A stretch of 64,000 nt of DNA from Burkholderiaceae bacterium (lineage in GTDB: Bacteria; Pseudomonadota; Gammaproteobacteria; Burkholderiales; Burkholderiaceae_C), in contig JAKOND010000021.1 of assembly GCA_022702125.1 (NCBI GenBank), positions 1-64,000 on the forward strand, written 5' to 3'. The notes under the pieces were generated by a model, which saw only the letters and a program-made list of their open reading frames with translations, did no database searches and was not told where the DNA came from. This document shows positions 29,809 to 38,431 of the stretch, one piece after another. The position numbers and the translations under genes are program-made. How positions within the stretch are numbered: the stretch's first letter is position 1; every line of letters starts with the position of its first letter.

Positions 29809-30770
29809 GCCGCCCGCGCCTCGCGCCGGCGCGGGTCGATGGCGGCGCAGGCCACATCCGCCAGCGTGTTGACCAGCATCGCCATCGCCGCCAGCAGCAG
29901 CACGCAGTTGCGCACCACCGTCAGGTCCCGGTTGGCGATGCCCTGGAACACCAGCCGGCCCAGGCCGGGCAGCGAGAAGACGTTCTCCACCACGATGGTG
30001 CCGGCCAGCAGGTTGGCGAACTGCAGCCCGCCCACCGTCGCCACCGGCACCATCGCGTTGCGCAGCGCATGGCGCCACAGCACCGCCCGGCGGCTCAGGC
30101 CCTTGGCGCGGGCGGTCCGCACGAAGTCCTCCTGGAGCACGTCGAGCAGCGCGCCGCGCACGATGCGCGACAGGATCGCGCCCTGCACCGCCGCCAGCGC
30201 CACCGCCGGCAGCAGCAGCGCCCGCAGCGCCGGCCCGGCGCCGCCGCCGTCGTCCGCATGCCAGCCGGGGAAGCCGCCCGAGGGCAGCCACCGCAGCCGG
30301 ACCGCGAACAGCAGCACCAGCAGGATCGCCAGCCAGAAGTTCGGCACCGCGATGCCGATCTGCGCCAGCGCCATCGTGCCCAGGTCGCCGGCGCGCCCGT
30401 GGCGGGAGGCGGCGTACAGCCCGGCGCCCAGCGCCAGCACCACCGACAGCGCCATCGCCAGCAGGGCGAGCGGCACCGTCACCGCCAGCCGCTCGGCCAC
30501 CAGGGCGGCCACCGGCGTGCCGTAGGCGTAGCTGGTGCCCATGTCGCCGCGCAGCAGGTCGCGCAGCCAGCCCAGGTAGCGCTGCCAGGCCGGCAGGTCC
30601 AGGCCGAGCTGGCGGGTCAGCGCCCGCACCGCCTCGGGCGCGGCGTCCGGCCCCATGAAGACCTGCGCGGCGTTGCCCGGCAGCACGTCGAGCGCCACGA
30701 ACACCGCGGCCGACGCCGCGGCCAGCAGGGCCAGCAGCCAGAGGAGGCGACGCAGGAGGAAAGGGAGCAT
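29805..30770 (-). CDS. Peptide-type ABC permease 1 (DppB-like)
   Basis: First permease of the importer, 321 residues with about six membrane segments. Family marks include the N-terminus MLPFLLRRLLWLLALLAAAS, the GLDLPAWQRYLGWLRDLLRG loop followed by GDMGTSYAYGTPV, and the EAA loop VRTARAKGLSRRAVLWRHAL near residue 225, then VPVATVGGLQFANLLAG. It is the first gene of the four-gene operon (permease, permease, double ATPase, binding protein), whose promoter should lie in the 217-base gap shared with the divergent ferredoxin gene. Confidence 0.93.
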   Translation of the reverse strand: MLPFLLRRLLWLLALLAAASAAVFVALDVLPGNAAQVFMGPDAAPEAVRALTRQLGLDLPAWQRYLGWLRDLLRGDMGTSYAYGTPVAALVAERLAVTVPLALLAMALSVVLALGAGLYAASRHGRAGDLGTMALAQIGIAVPNFWLAILLVLLFAVRLRWLPSGGFPGWHADDGGGAGPALRALLLPAVALAAVQGAILSRIVRGALLDVLQEDFVRTARAKGLSRRAVLWRHALRNAMVPVATVGGLQFANLLAGTIVVENVFSLPGLGRLVFQGIANRDLTVVRNCVLLLAAMAMLVNTLADVACAAIDPRRREARAA

Positions 30771-30815
30771 GGAGGTGGAGGAGGGCGGGGCCGGGCGGAG
30801 GGGGGATTATCGGCC

Positions 30816-30821
30816 GGCCCC
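30816..30821 (-). promoter_or_regulatory. -10-like box for the peptide-type ABC operon
   Basis: ATTATC on the plus strand reads GATAAT on the minus strand, 46 bases before the DppB-like ATG at 30770. It mirrors the GATAAT at 30914-30919 facing the ferredoxin gene. No convincing -35 hexamer was found. Confidence 0.35.
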
Positions 30822-30913
30822 GGGGACCGGGCGCCGGGCGCCGCGGGCGGGCAAGACCCTGCCGCGCATGCGCCGACCCGCCGGGCCGGGCGGGCTCCGC
30901 CCCCGGGGCCGGG

Positions 30914-31242
<329 letters not shown>

Positions 31243-31306
31243 CGCCGGGCAGCTCTCCGGTCACCGGCGGAAAGCGGCCGCTGCCCGCGTTCCGCCTTCG
31301 TTGCCA

Positions 31307-31323
31307 GCTATTCTTTCGGTAGC
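31307..31323. repeat. GCTATT...GTAGC intergenic hairpin element, copy 2
   Basis: GCTATTCTTTCGGTAGC, preceded by TTGCCA, between the convergent ferredoxin and pth genes. The 4-base arms GCTA/TAGC pair. The pth stop codon (31308-31310 on the minus strand) lies inside the element, so its last residues are encoded by repeat sequence. Confidence 0.55.
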
Positions 31324-31958
31324 GGATCGCCTGCCGGCCGCGGGGACCGCGCGGGGGCCGCCGGGCGCGGCGGCTTGGGCCGGGGCGGCTGGTGGGTGTG
31401 GGTCAGCATGGTGGCCTTCTCCATGTCGCCCTGCAGCATCGCCGGCACCGCCTTGAGGCTGCGGTCGATGGCCTGCTCGATGCCGATGCGGTGGTCGGGC
31501 GAGGGCTTCTTCAGCACCCAGTGGATCACCTCGCTCTTGACGCCCGGATGGCCCACGCCGAGCCGCAGCCGCCAGTAGTCGGACGAGCCCAGCTGCGCGT
31601 GGATGTCGCGCAGGCCGTTGTGGCCCGCGTGGCCGCCGCCGAACTTGAGCTTGGCCTGGCCGGGCACCACGTCGAGTTCGTCGTGGGCCACCAGGATTTC
31701 CTGCGGCGCGATCTTGAAGAAGCGCGCCAGCGCCGCGACCGACTTGCCCGAGGCGTTCATGAAGGTCATCGGCTCCAGCAGCCAGACGTTCTGCCCGCCG
31801 ATGCCGGTGCGCGCCACCAGGCCGTGGTAGCCCTTGTCGAAGGCGGGCGACAGCTTCCATTCGCGGGCGAGCGCATCGATCCACCAGAAACCGGCGTTGT
31901 GGCGGGTGGCCTCGTATTCGGGACCGGGATTGCCGAGTCCGACGAAGAGTTTGATCAT
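31308..31958 (-). CDS. pth: Peptidyl-tRNA hydrolase
   Basis: Enzyme that hydrolyses peptidyl-tRNAs released from ribosomes and so recycles tRNA. The 216-residue product has the full signature: [20 protein letters not shown] at the start with the catalytic His (His21, in RHNAGF), [15 protein letters not shown], and [20 protein letters not shown] (Asp near 95) followed by GHNGLRDI. Length is about 20 residues over E. coli Pth (194), the excess being a Pro/Arg-rich tail that runs into a repeat element. It ends the conserved order prs-rplY-pth, but a terminator separates it from rplY and a GATAAT box at 31977-31982 suggests its own promoter. Confidence 0.96.
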   Translation of the reverse strand: MIKLFVGLGNPGPEYEATRHNAGFWWIDALAREWKLSPAFDKGYHGLVARTGIGGQNVWLLEPMTFMNASGKSVAALARFFKIAPQEILVAHDELDVVPGQAKLKFGGGHAGHNGLRDIHAQLGSSDYWRLRLGVGHPGVKSEVIHWVLKKPSPDHRIGIEQAIDRSLKAVPAMLQGDMEKATMLTHTHQPPRPKPPRPAAPARSPRPAGDPLPKE

Positions 31959-31976
31959 GGGGCGCGATTATCGGCA

Positions 31977-31982
31977 TCCGGC
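31977..31982 (-). promoter_or_regulatory. -10-like box for pth
   Basis: The minus strand reads GATAAT here, 18 bases before the pth ATG at 31958. It lies downstream of the rplY terminator, consistent with independent transcription of pth. Confidence 0.4.
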
Positions 31983-32045
31983 CGCGAGGGCCCGTGCCGG
32001 AAAGGATGGGCGGAACCGCAGAGGCCCGCCGGGAGGGGGAGACGC

Positions 32046-32070
32046 AAAAAGGCCCACCGGAGTGGGCCTT
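32046..32070 (-). terminator. Rho-independent terminator after rplY
   Basis: On the minus strand AGGCCCAC-TCCG-GTGGGCCT is followed by TTTTT (plus-strand arms 32050-32057 and 32062-32069, A-run 32046-32050). It lies about 60 bases beyond the rplY stop and 90 bases before pth. Confidence 0.88.
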
Positions 32071-32130
32071 CGCGGGGCGATCCTGCGGGTGAGGGCGGGA
32101 TCGCGGCAGGAAGCGGGCGCAGCGGGCCGC

Positions 32131-32763
32131 TTATTTCTTCTTGCCCTTGCCCTTGGCTTCGGAAGCGGCGGCCACGACCGGCGCCACTTCCTCTTCCACG
32201 ACCGGAGCGGTCACCGAGACCAGCACCGGGTTGTCCTGGTTGCGGCGGATGACCGGCGAGACGCGGCGCGGCAGCTTGATGTCCTTGAGGTGCAGGGACT
32301 CGTTCTTCTTCAGCTCGCTCAGGTCCACCTCGATGAACTCGGGCAGGTCCGACGGCATGCAGGAGACTTCCAGTTCGGTCACCACGTGGTTGACCAGGCA
32401 CTGGTCGACCTTGACGGCGGGCGAGTTCTCTTCGCCGGCGAAGTGGAGCGGCACCTTCATGTGCAGGCGGGTGCGGGCATCGACGCGCTGGAAGTCGATG
32501 TGCAGGACCTGCTGGCGGTACGGGTGGTACTGCACGTCGCGCAGCAGCACCTTGGACGCCTGGCCGGCGACTTCGATGTCCAGCACGCTGGAGTGGAAGG
32601 CTTCCTTCTGCAGGGCGAACCACAGGGCGTTGTGGTCGAGTTCGACCAGCTGCGGCTGCTGGCCTTCGCCACCGTAGACGATGCCGGGGGTCCGGCCGGA
32701 ATTGCGGAGACGGCGGCTCGCACCCGTGCCCTGCTTGGCGCGCTCAAAAGCGACGATGTTCAT
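32131..32763 (-). CDS. rplY: 50S ribosomal protein L25 (Ctc-type)
   Basis: 5S rRNA-binding ribosomal protein of the long, general-stress (Ctc/TL5) type: 210 residues against 94 in E. coli. The L25 domain occupies about 1-95 ([18 protein letters not shown] near 16-33, then [20 protein letters not shown]), and the TL5 C-terminal beta domain about 100-185 ([15 protein letters not shown]). The tail ends in Ala/Glu/Lys-rich KGKGKKK. An AGGAG site lies before the ATG at 32763. It follows prs after 103 bases that contain a 13-base-pair hairpin, so readthrough may be modulated. Confidence 0.96.
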   Translation of the reverse strand: MNIVAFERAKQGTGASRRLRNSGRTPGIVYGGEGQQPQLVELDHNALWFALQKEAFHSSVLDIEVAGQASKVLLRDVQYHPYRQQVLHIDFQRVDARTRLHMKVPLHFAGEENSPAVKVDQCLVNHVVTELEVSCMPSDLPEFIEVDLSELKKNESLHLKDIKLPRRVSPVIRRNQDNPVLVSVTAPVVEEEVAPVVAAASEAKGKGKKK

Positions 32764-32814
32764 AAATTACTCCTGGAGGAGCCCACCGCGACCAGTGCGG
32801 CTCCGGTTTGACAA

Positions 32815-32848
32815 GGGGCGGGCGTCCCCGGAAGAGGACGCCCGCCCC
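32815..32848 (-). promoter_or_regulatory. Long GC hairpin between prs and rplY
   Basis: GGGGCGGGCGTCC (32815-32827) pairs perfectly with GGACGCCCGCCCC (32836-32848) around an 8-base loop. On the minus strand it follows the prs stop (32867) but is trailed by TTGTCA, not a U-run, so it is not a standard terminator. It may protect the prs mRNA end, pause transcription or reduce rplY readthrough. Confidence 0.55.
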
Positions 32849-32866
32849 GCACGATGTTCCCGAAGG

Positions 32867-33841
32867 TCAGAACAGGTTGTCCTGCTCCGAGAACAGACTC
32901 ATCACCGACTGTCCGCTGGCGATGCGCTGGATCGTCTCGGCGATCAGCGGCGCCACGGACAGCTGGCGGATGTTGCTGCATTGCTGGCCGGCCTGGCTCA
33001 GCGGAATGGTGTTGGTGACCACGACCTCGTCGAGGACGGTGCCGCCGGAGATGCGCTCGACCGCCGGGCCCGAGAAGACCGGGTGGGTGCAGTAGGCGTA
33101 GACCTTCTTCGCGCCGCGCTCCTTGAGCACCTCGGCCGCCTTCACCAGCGTGCCGGCGGTGTCGATCATGTCGTCCATGATCACGCAGTTGCGGTTCTCG
33201 ATCTCGCCGATGACGTTCATCACCTCGCTGACGTTGGCCTTGGGGCGGCGCTTGTCGATGATGGCCAGGTCGCAGTTGAGCTGCTTGGCCAGCGCACGGG
33301 CGCGGACCACGCCGCCGACGTCCGGCGAGACGACGATCAGGTCGTCGTAGCTCTTCTGGCGCAGGTCGCCCAGCAGCACCGGCGAGGCGTAGATGTTGTC
33401 CACCGGGATGTCGAAGAAGCCCTGGATCTGGTCGGCGTGCAGGTCCATGGTCAGCACATGGTCGGCGCCCACGGTCTGCAGCAGGTTGGCCACCACCTTG
33501 GCCGAGATCGGCACCCGCGACGAACGCGGACGGCGGTCCTGGCGGGCGTAGCCGAAGTAGGGGATGACGGCGCTGATGCGGCCGGCCGACGAGCGGCGCA
33601 GCGCGTCGATCATCACCAGCAGTTCCATCAGCGCGTCGTTGGTCGGGGCGCAGGTCGACTGGACCACGAAGACATCGCGGGCACGGACGTTTTGGCGGAT
33701 CTCGACCGTCACCTCGCCGTCGGAGAACCGGCCGACATGCGCCTGGCCGATGCTGGTGCCCAGGTGGGCGGCGATCTCGTGCGCGAGCGTGGGATTCGCG
33801 TTGCCGGTGAAGACGAGGAATTCGGACGGATGGGCCTGCAT
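32867..33841 (-). CDS. prs: Ribose-phosphate pyrophosphokinase (PRPP synthetase)
   Basis: Makes 5-phosphoribosyl-1-diphosphate from ribose-5-phosphate and ATP, feeding nucleotide, NAD, His and Trp synthesis. The 324-residue product shows [18 protein letters not shown] at the start, the ATP loop [21 protein letters not shown], the metal-binding [13 protein letters not shown] (about 137-149) and the PRPP loop [13 protein letters not shown] (about 226-238). The ATG at 33841 gives the usual [11 protein letters not shown] start; an in-frame GTG at 33880 would add 13 residues and has no ribosome site. It lies between tRNA-Gln and rplY, the standard Burkholderiales order. Confidence 0.96.
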   Translation of the reverse strand: MQAHPSEFLVFTGNANPTLAHEIAAHLGTSIGQAHVGRFSDGEVTVEIRQNVRARDVFVVQSTCAPTNDALMELLVMIDALRRSSAGRISAVIPYFGYARQDRRPRSSRVPISAKVVANLLQTVGADHVLTMDLHADQIQGFFDIPVDNIYASPVLLGDLRQKSYDDLIVVSPDVGGVVRARALAKQLNCDLAIIDKRRPKANVSEVMNVIGEIENRNCVIMDDMIDTAGTLVKAAEVLKERGAKKVYAYCTHPVFSGPAVERISGGTVLDEVVVTNTIPLSQAGQQCSNIRQLSVAPLIAETIQRIASGQSVMSLFSEQDNLF

Positions 33842-33944
33842 GGCGGTCTCGGCGCGCTTGAAGAGCGTAGAAGGATTCACGGTGGGAAGGGCTATATGCC
33901 AGGATCATGCGCTGGCGGGCGCGGCATCAGCGACGGTGAATATT

Positions 33945-34021
33945 TGGCAGGGGAAGAAGGATTCGAACCTTCGCATGCCGGAATCAAAATCCGGTGCCTT
34001 AACCAGCTTGGCGACTCCCCT
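33945..34021 (-). tRNA. tRNA-Gln (anticodon TTG)
   Basis: Read on the minus strand, the gene runs from A at 34021 to an encoded CCA at 33947-33945. Acceptor arms AGGGGAG and TTCCCCT pair (last pair G-U), the D region is GCCAAGCTGGTTAAGGC, the anticodon stem-loop is CCGGA-TTTTGAT-TCCGG with anticodon TTG (reads CAA/CAG), and the T arm is GAAGG-TTCGAAT-CCTTC. Discriminator base is G. The first pair is A1-U72, the reverse of the U1-A72 pair in E. coli tRNA-Gln. It lies 33 bases after ispE and about 100 before prs, so it may be cut from a common transcript. Confidence 0.95.
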
Positions 34022-34054
34022 ACACCGGTCGACTGCCACCGGGGCAACCAACCT

Positions 34055-34933
34055 TCAATCTCTGCCTTCCGCCCACCCCGCCAGAGGATGGATGTCCAGG
34101 CTGCTGCATCGACGCACCTGCCACGCCGGGTGCGTGTCGGGTGCCGAGAGCGGCATTCTATTCGCTGTTCCAGTATCTGCGCTCACTGCGAATACCGCAC
34201 TGCCGGAACCTGTCATACGGGCCTGCAACCCCTGCGATGCGAGCCAATCCAGGGCTTGCGCGATCTCGGGGCAGAGCGTCTCTGCGACAGGTTGCAGGTC
34301 ATTCCGGCCAAAGCCGTAGTGATCAGCAGCGAAGACCGCTATTCTAGCACCAGCCGAATCGCGTTTCAAAGCCGGCGATGAAAAAATCGTGCGGGTGTCG
34401 AGTCCGGCCTGTGGCTTGACCACCACGAAACGCGCCGGCGGCAGCGCGGAATCGCCGGTCAGCGGGGTGATGCGTTCGCCGATGCCCTCGACCCAGGCGT
34501 TGTGCCCGCGCAGGAAGAAGGGCACGTCCGCGCCCAGGCCCAGGCCGATGGCTTCGAGCGCGGGCCGGTCCAGGTCCAGGCCCCACAGGCGGTTGAGCGC
34601 CAGGAGGCAGCTGGCGGCATCCGACGATCCGCCGCCCATGCCGGCCTGCGCGGGGATGCGCTTCTCCACGCCGATATGGGCGCCGAGCGCGGTGCCGGCG
34701 TGCTGCTGCAGGGCGCGGGCGGCGCGCAGCACCAGATCGTCGGCCGGCAGCGGCACGGTCAGGTCCTCGCGGCTGAGCCGGCCGTCGGCGCGCAGCTCGA
34801 AATGCAGGGTGTCGCACCAGTCGATCAGTACGAAGGCCGACTGCAGCAGGTGGTAGCCATCCTCCCGGCGGCCGGTGATGTGCAGGAACAGATTGAGCTT
34901 GGCCGGTGCCGGCACGTCGAGAAGGGAGCGCAT
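34055..34933 (-). CDS. ispE: 4-diphosphocytidyl-2-C-methyl-D-erythritol kinase
   Basis: GHMP-family kinase of the MEP isoprenoid pathway, phosphorylating the 2-hydroxyl of CDP-methylerythritol. The 292-residue product has the start PAPAKLNLFLHITGRREDGY (Lys11 region), the GHMP ATP loop IPAQAGMGGGSSDAASCLLA (about 93-112), and the C-terminal GSGSAVFAV motif. The Asp of LGADVPFFLRG near 135 is the catalytic-region acidic residue. The ATG at 34933 has a GGGAG site. It lies 59 bases after lolB and before tRNA-Gln, in the standard lolB-ispE-tRNA-prs order. Confidence 0.96.
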   Translation of the reverse strand: MRSLLDVPAPAKLNLFLHITGRREDGYHLLQSAFVLIDWCDTLHFELRADGRLSREDLTVPLPADDLVLRAARALQQHAGTALGAHIGVEKRIPAQAGMGGGSSDAASCLLALNRLWGLDLDRPALEAIGLGLGADVPFFLRGHNAWVEGIGERITPLTGDSALPPARFVVVKPQAGLDTRTIFSSPALKRDSAGARIAVFAADHYGFGRNDLQPVAETLCPEIAQALDWLASQGLQARMTGSGSAVFAVSADTGTANRMPLSAPDTHPAWQVRRCSSLDIHPLAGWAEGRD

Positions 34934-34992
34934 CGCGGGAGAGGAAAAAAGGAATCGGGTCCGAAGCCGCCACCGGGGCCGCGGCCACCGCG

Positions 34993-35529
34993 TCAGCGGT
35001 CGAGGACGATGCGCAGCGTCGCCGGCGGCCCGCCCGCCGTTCGACGCGCGACGATGCGGCCGTCGGCCAGCTGGCCCAGGTCGGCCTGCCAGTCCGGGAT
35101 CGGCGTGGCGGTCCCGACCAGCCAGTCGAAGAGCGCGGCGACGGGGATCGGCGTGCCGGTCGCCTCGGCCGCCAGCGCGTCGAGCGACGGGAAGCTGCGG
35201 CGCTGGTCGCCCTGCAGCAGCGTCGCCTGGCCCGGCGCCCATTCCAGCACCGCGACGGTGCTGCCCAGCGGCGACAGCAGCGCCAGACGGCCCGCCGCCG
35301 CGCTGCCGCGCAGGTCGAAGGCGCCGGAGAAGGACTGCGACGGCGCATCCTCGACCTGCAGGCCCAGGCGGCCGGACCAGGCCTGCCGCGCGCCGGTGGC
35401 GGACAGCGCGCCGTCCCCGGCGGCAGGCGCCCGGGGACGGGCGCAGCCTGCCACCGACAGCAGCAGCGCCGCGGCGCATGCCGCCGCGGCACGCCGCCGG
35501 CCGGGCAGGGCGACGGACGGGACGGTCAT
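34993..35529 (-). CDS. lolB: Outer-membrane lipoprotein receptor LolB
   Basis: Outer-membrane-anchored lipoprotein that accepts lipoproteins from LolA and inserts them in the outer membrane. The 178-residue product has a lipoprotein signal peptide with Arg-rich start (GRRRAAAACAAALLLSVAGC, modified Cys29), followed by an 11-stranded LolB fold; WSGRLGLQV and SFSGAFDLRGSAAAGRLALL are typical first strands and FDWLVGTATPIPDWQADL a typical late one. Length is slightly below E. coli LolB (207). The ATG overlaps the stop of the TPR gene by four bases. Confidence 0.9.
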   Translation of the reverse strand: MTVPSVALPGRRRAAAACAAALLLSVAGCARPRAPAAGDGALSATGARQAWSGRLGLQVEDAPSQSFSGAFDLRGSAAAGRLALLSPLGSTVAVLEWAPGQATLLQGDQRRSFPSLDALAAEATGTPIPVAALFDWLVGTATPIPDWQADLGQLADGRIVARRTAGGPPATLRIVLDR

Positions 35530-37385
35530 GGCCGGACCCCGAGGCGCTTGAGCGTCTGCTCCAGCGTCTCGTTGTCGGGATTGAGGCTGCGGCCCTCGCG
35601 CCAGACGGCGCGCGCGCGGTCCTTGTCGCCGGCCGTCCACAGCACCTCGCCCAGGTGCGCCGCGATCTCCGCGTCGGGCTTGGCGGTGTAGGCCTTCTCC
35701 AGGATGCGGCGCGCCTCGGCGCGGTTGCCCAGGCGGAATTCGACCCAGCCCAGGCTGTCGTTGATGAACGGATCGTCCGGCACGAATTCGAGCGCCTTCT
35801 GGATCAGCTGCTTGGCCTCCGGCAGCCGCACGTTGCGGTCCGCGAGTGAGAAGCCCAGGGCGTTGTAGGCATGGTGGTAGTCGGGCCGCAGCCGGATGAC
35901 CTCGCGCAGCAGGCGTTCCGCGTCCTCGATGCGGTCGAGGCGCTCGGCGGCCATGGCCTGGTCGTAGAGCAGGTCGGGGTCGGTCGGATTCTGGGCGCTG
36001 GCCTGGGCCAGCAGGTCGTAGACGTCCTGGCGGCGGTCGTTGTCGCGCAGCAGCTGGACCTCGGCCATCAATTTGAGGCGGGCGTCGGCGGGCGTGCGGG
36101 CGGGCACGGCGCGGATCAGCCTGCGGCCGTCCTCGAGCTTGCCCTGGCGCGCCAGGACCGAGGCGCGGCGCATCTGCACGTTGAGCAGGGCCTGCGGGCT
36201 CTCGACCTTGTCGAGCCAGCTTTCGACGGCGGGCAGGTCGCCGCGCTTCTCGGCGATCTGCGCCATCAGCAGGTAAGCCTGGTCGAGCACCCGGCGGCGG
36301 GCGGGGGCCTGCTGCGCGGACGCGCCGGCGGACGATGCGTCCGGGGCGGCCGTCGCGACCTCGGCATCGACCAGCGACAGGTAGCGGCGCACCGACGCCT
36401 CGGCGCGGTCGGGCTGGTCGTCCTGCAGCTGCAGGTTGCCCAGCAGCAGCCAGGCGTCGGCGAAATCGGGCGTCTGCTCGGTGATCGCCAGCACCTGCTG
36501 CATCGCCTCGGCGCCGCGCTGGTTTTCCAGCAGGGCGCTGGCGTAGGCCATGCGCAGGGGCGGCGTCGGCTTGCCTTCGAGGTACTTGCGGACGATGGGC
36601 TCGGCCAGCGGGTTCTTCGGGTCCAGCAGCTCCAGCGCCAGGATCGCCGGGCCTTCGGCGGTGGGCTCCAGCGCCTGGGCGCGCTGGGCGGCCTCCAGGG
36701 TGCCGGTGCTGTCGCCGGCGGCCAGGCGCATCCGGCCCACGGCCACCCAGGCGGCGGCGCCCTGGGCCGGGTTGGCGGGGGACTGCAGTTCGCCGGCCAG
36801 CGCCTGTTCCACCACCGCGCGGGCCTGGTTCTTGTCGGAGGCCCGCGCGTACAGCACCGGGATGGCGGCGTAGGTCAGGATCAGGCTGTCGGATCGGGCG
36901 AATTCGAGTTCCTTGCGCAGCGGCGCGGCGCTTTCCTCGATGCGGTTGAGCGCCACCAGGATCTGCAGCACGAAGCGGTTGGCCTCGCGCGATTCGGGCT
37001 GGGCGGTGACCCAGGCCCGGGCGGACAGCAGGGCCGAGTCGCCCGAGCGGGCCTGCAGCGCGATTTCCGTGGCCCGCTGGTAGAGCCGCGCATCGCCGGT
37101 CTGGCGCGCGGCGTCCAGCAGCAGCGCGTAGCCGTCGCCCGCGCTGCCGCGGCCGACGCTGAGTTCGCCCAGCAGCACGCCGTAGAACAGCTTGGCGCTC
37201 GATTCGGCCCGGGCGATCTCGCTCGATGCGCGCGGCGCGGGCTGCGCCTGCTGCGGCGATGCGGACGGGCTGGACTCGACGCCGCGCCGGGGCGCCTGGG
37301 TCGCGGCCTGCGCCCCGGCGAAAGGGGCGAGGCAGGCGGCGGACAGCAGGACCGCGGCGGCGGCATGGCGCGGGGTTTTTTTCAT
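35526..37385 (-). CDS. Exported tetratricopeptide-repeat protein
   Basis: A 619-residue exported protein. The signal peptide runs [20 protein letters not shown] to about residue 28 (AQA). The mature part is nearly all TPR-like helical hairpins, with well-formed repeats near the C-terminus ([20 protein letters not shown], then [20 protein letters not shown], and [20 protein letters not shown]). The family precedes lolB in many Burkholderiales and is likely periplasmic or outer-membrane facing, perhaps assisting envelope assembly; the function is not known. The ATG at 37385 was preferred to an upstream one at 37403 because it starts the signal peptide. It is divergent from mutM. Confidence 0.88.
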   Translation of the reverse strand: MKKTPRHAAAAVLLSAACLAPFAGAQAATQAPRRGVESSPSASPQQAQPAPRASSEIARAESSAKLFYGVLLGELSVGRGSAGDGYALLLDAARQTGDARLYQRATEIALQARSGDSALLSARAWVTAQPESREANRFVLQILVALNRIEESAAPLRKELEFARSDSLILTYAAIPVLYARASDKNQARAVVEQALAGELQSPANPAQGAAAWVAVGRMRLAAGDSTGTLEAAQRAQALEPTAEGPAILALELLDPKNPLAEPIVRKYLEGKPTPPLRMAYASALLENQRGAEAMQQVLAITEQTPDFADAWLLLGNLQLQDDQPDRAEASVRRYLSLVDAEVATAAPDASSAGASAQQAPARRRVLDQAYLLMAQIAEKRGDLPAVESWLDKVESPQALLNVQMRRASVLARQGKLEDGRRLIRAVPARTPADARLKLMAEVQLLRDNDRRQDVYDLLAQASAQNPTDPDLLYDQAMAAERLDRIEDAERLLREVIRLRPDYHHAYNALGFSLADRNVRLPEAKQLIQKALEFVPDDPFINDSLGWVEFRLGNRAEARRILEKAYTAKPDAEIAAHLGEVLWTAGDKDRARAVWREGRSLNPDNETLEQTLKRLGVRP

Positions 37386-37474
37386 CGAATGATGATAGTG
37401 CAAGCCCTTCTCCCGAATGTATCCGTGGCCGCGCCCGGCTTGTAATCCCGGCGGCAGGCCCGATGTGGGACGCC

Positions 37475-38290
37475 ATGCCCGAACTCCCCGAAGTCGAAGT
37501 CACCCGCCTGGGTTTTGCCGATCGCATCCAGGGCGCCCGCATCCGGTCGGCGCGCGTCGGCAAGCCGCTGCGCTGGGCGCTGGGCTGCGACCCGGCGCTG
37601 CTGGCCGGACGCCGGGTGCTGTCGGTGGGGCGGCGCGGCAAATACCTGCTGGTGGCGCTCGACGCCGGGCTGCTGCTGGTGCACCTGGGCATGTCGGGCC
37701 GCCTGCGCTTCGACCGCGACCTGCCCGCACCCGGCGCGCACGACCATTTCGACCTGGACACCGACCATGGCACGCTGCGGCTGCACGACCCGCGGCGCTT
37801 CGGGGCGGTGGTGTTCGCCGAGAGCGCCGACGACCCGGTGGCGCGCAAGCTGCTCGGCAGGCTCGGCGTGGAGCCGCTGGACGACAGTTTCGACGCCGCG
37901 GGCTTCTTCCTGGCGCTGCGCCGGCGCAAGTCGCCGGTCAAGCAGGTGCTGCTCGCGGGCGACGTGGTGGTGGGCGTCGGCAACATCTACGCGTCCGAGG
38001 CGCTGTTCGCCGCCGGCATCCGGCCGACGACGCCGGCCGCGCAGCTTTCGCGCCCGCGCGCGGACCGGCTGCACACCGCGGTGCGCACCGTGCTGGCGCG
38101 GGCGGTGGCCACCGGCGGCAGCACGCTGCGCGATTTCCGCGGCGCGGACGGCGCGCACGGCCTGTTCCAGCAGGAGGCGATGGTCTACGGCCGGGAGGGG
38201 CTGCCGTGCCGGATCTGCGGCACCCCGATCCGCATGCTGCGCCAGGGACAGCGTTCGACCTTCTACTGCCCGCACTGCCAGAAGGCCTAG
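37475..38290 (+). CDS. mutM: Formamidopyrimidine-DNA glycosylase MutM (Fpg)
   Basis: Bifunctional DNA glycosylase/AP lyase removing 8-oxoguanine and ring-opened purines. The 271-residue product begins MPELPEVEV, so after Met removal Pro2 is the catalytic nucleophile and Glu3 is present. Other marks are Lys near 57 (GRRGKYLL), [23 protein letters not shown] (the helix-two-turn-helix, about 167-179) and the C-terminal zinc finger with CRICGTPI and FYCPHCQK. Upstream in-frame Met codons would mask Pro2, which fixes the start at 37475. It is the first of three plus-strand genes with the dynamin-like gene and mutY. Confidence 0.97.
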   Translation: MPELPEVEVTRLGFADRIQGARIRSARVGKPLRWALGCDPALLAGRRVLSVGRRGKYLLVALDAGLLLVHLGMSGRLRFDRDLPAPGAHDHFDLDTDHGTLRLHDPRRFGAVVFAESADDPVARKLLGRLGVEPLDDSFDAAGFFLALRRRKSPVKQVLLAGDVVVGVGNIYASEALFAAGIRPTTPAAQLSRPRADRLHTAVRTVLARAVATGGSTLRDFRGADGAHGLFQQEAMVYGREGLPCRICGTPIRMLRQGQRSTFYCPHCQKA

Positions 38291-38431
38291 GCGGTCCGGC
38301 GCCGCTGCCGGGCGGCCGGTGGGGCGGTGCCGGCTGCTATATCCTCTGCTCTTCCGAGTCCGGTGACATCGCGCAGGCCGCCTGCCGGCCCGTCGGCTCT
38401 TTCGGCCTTCCTTCTTCTTCCCGGATCCACC

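Noticed and set aside
34993-37986. 997-residue frame ending in lolB
   Set aside because: Only the last 178 residues are LolB; the rest is an out-of-frame reading of the TPR gene and the mutM antisense.
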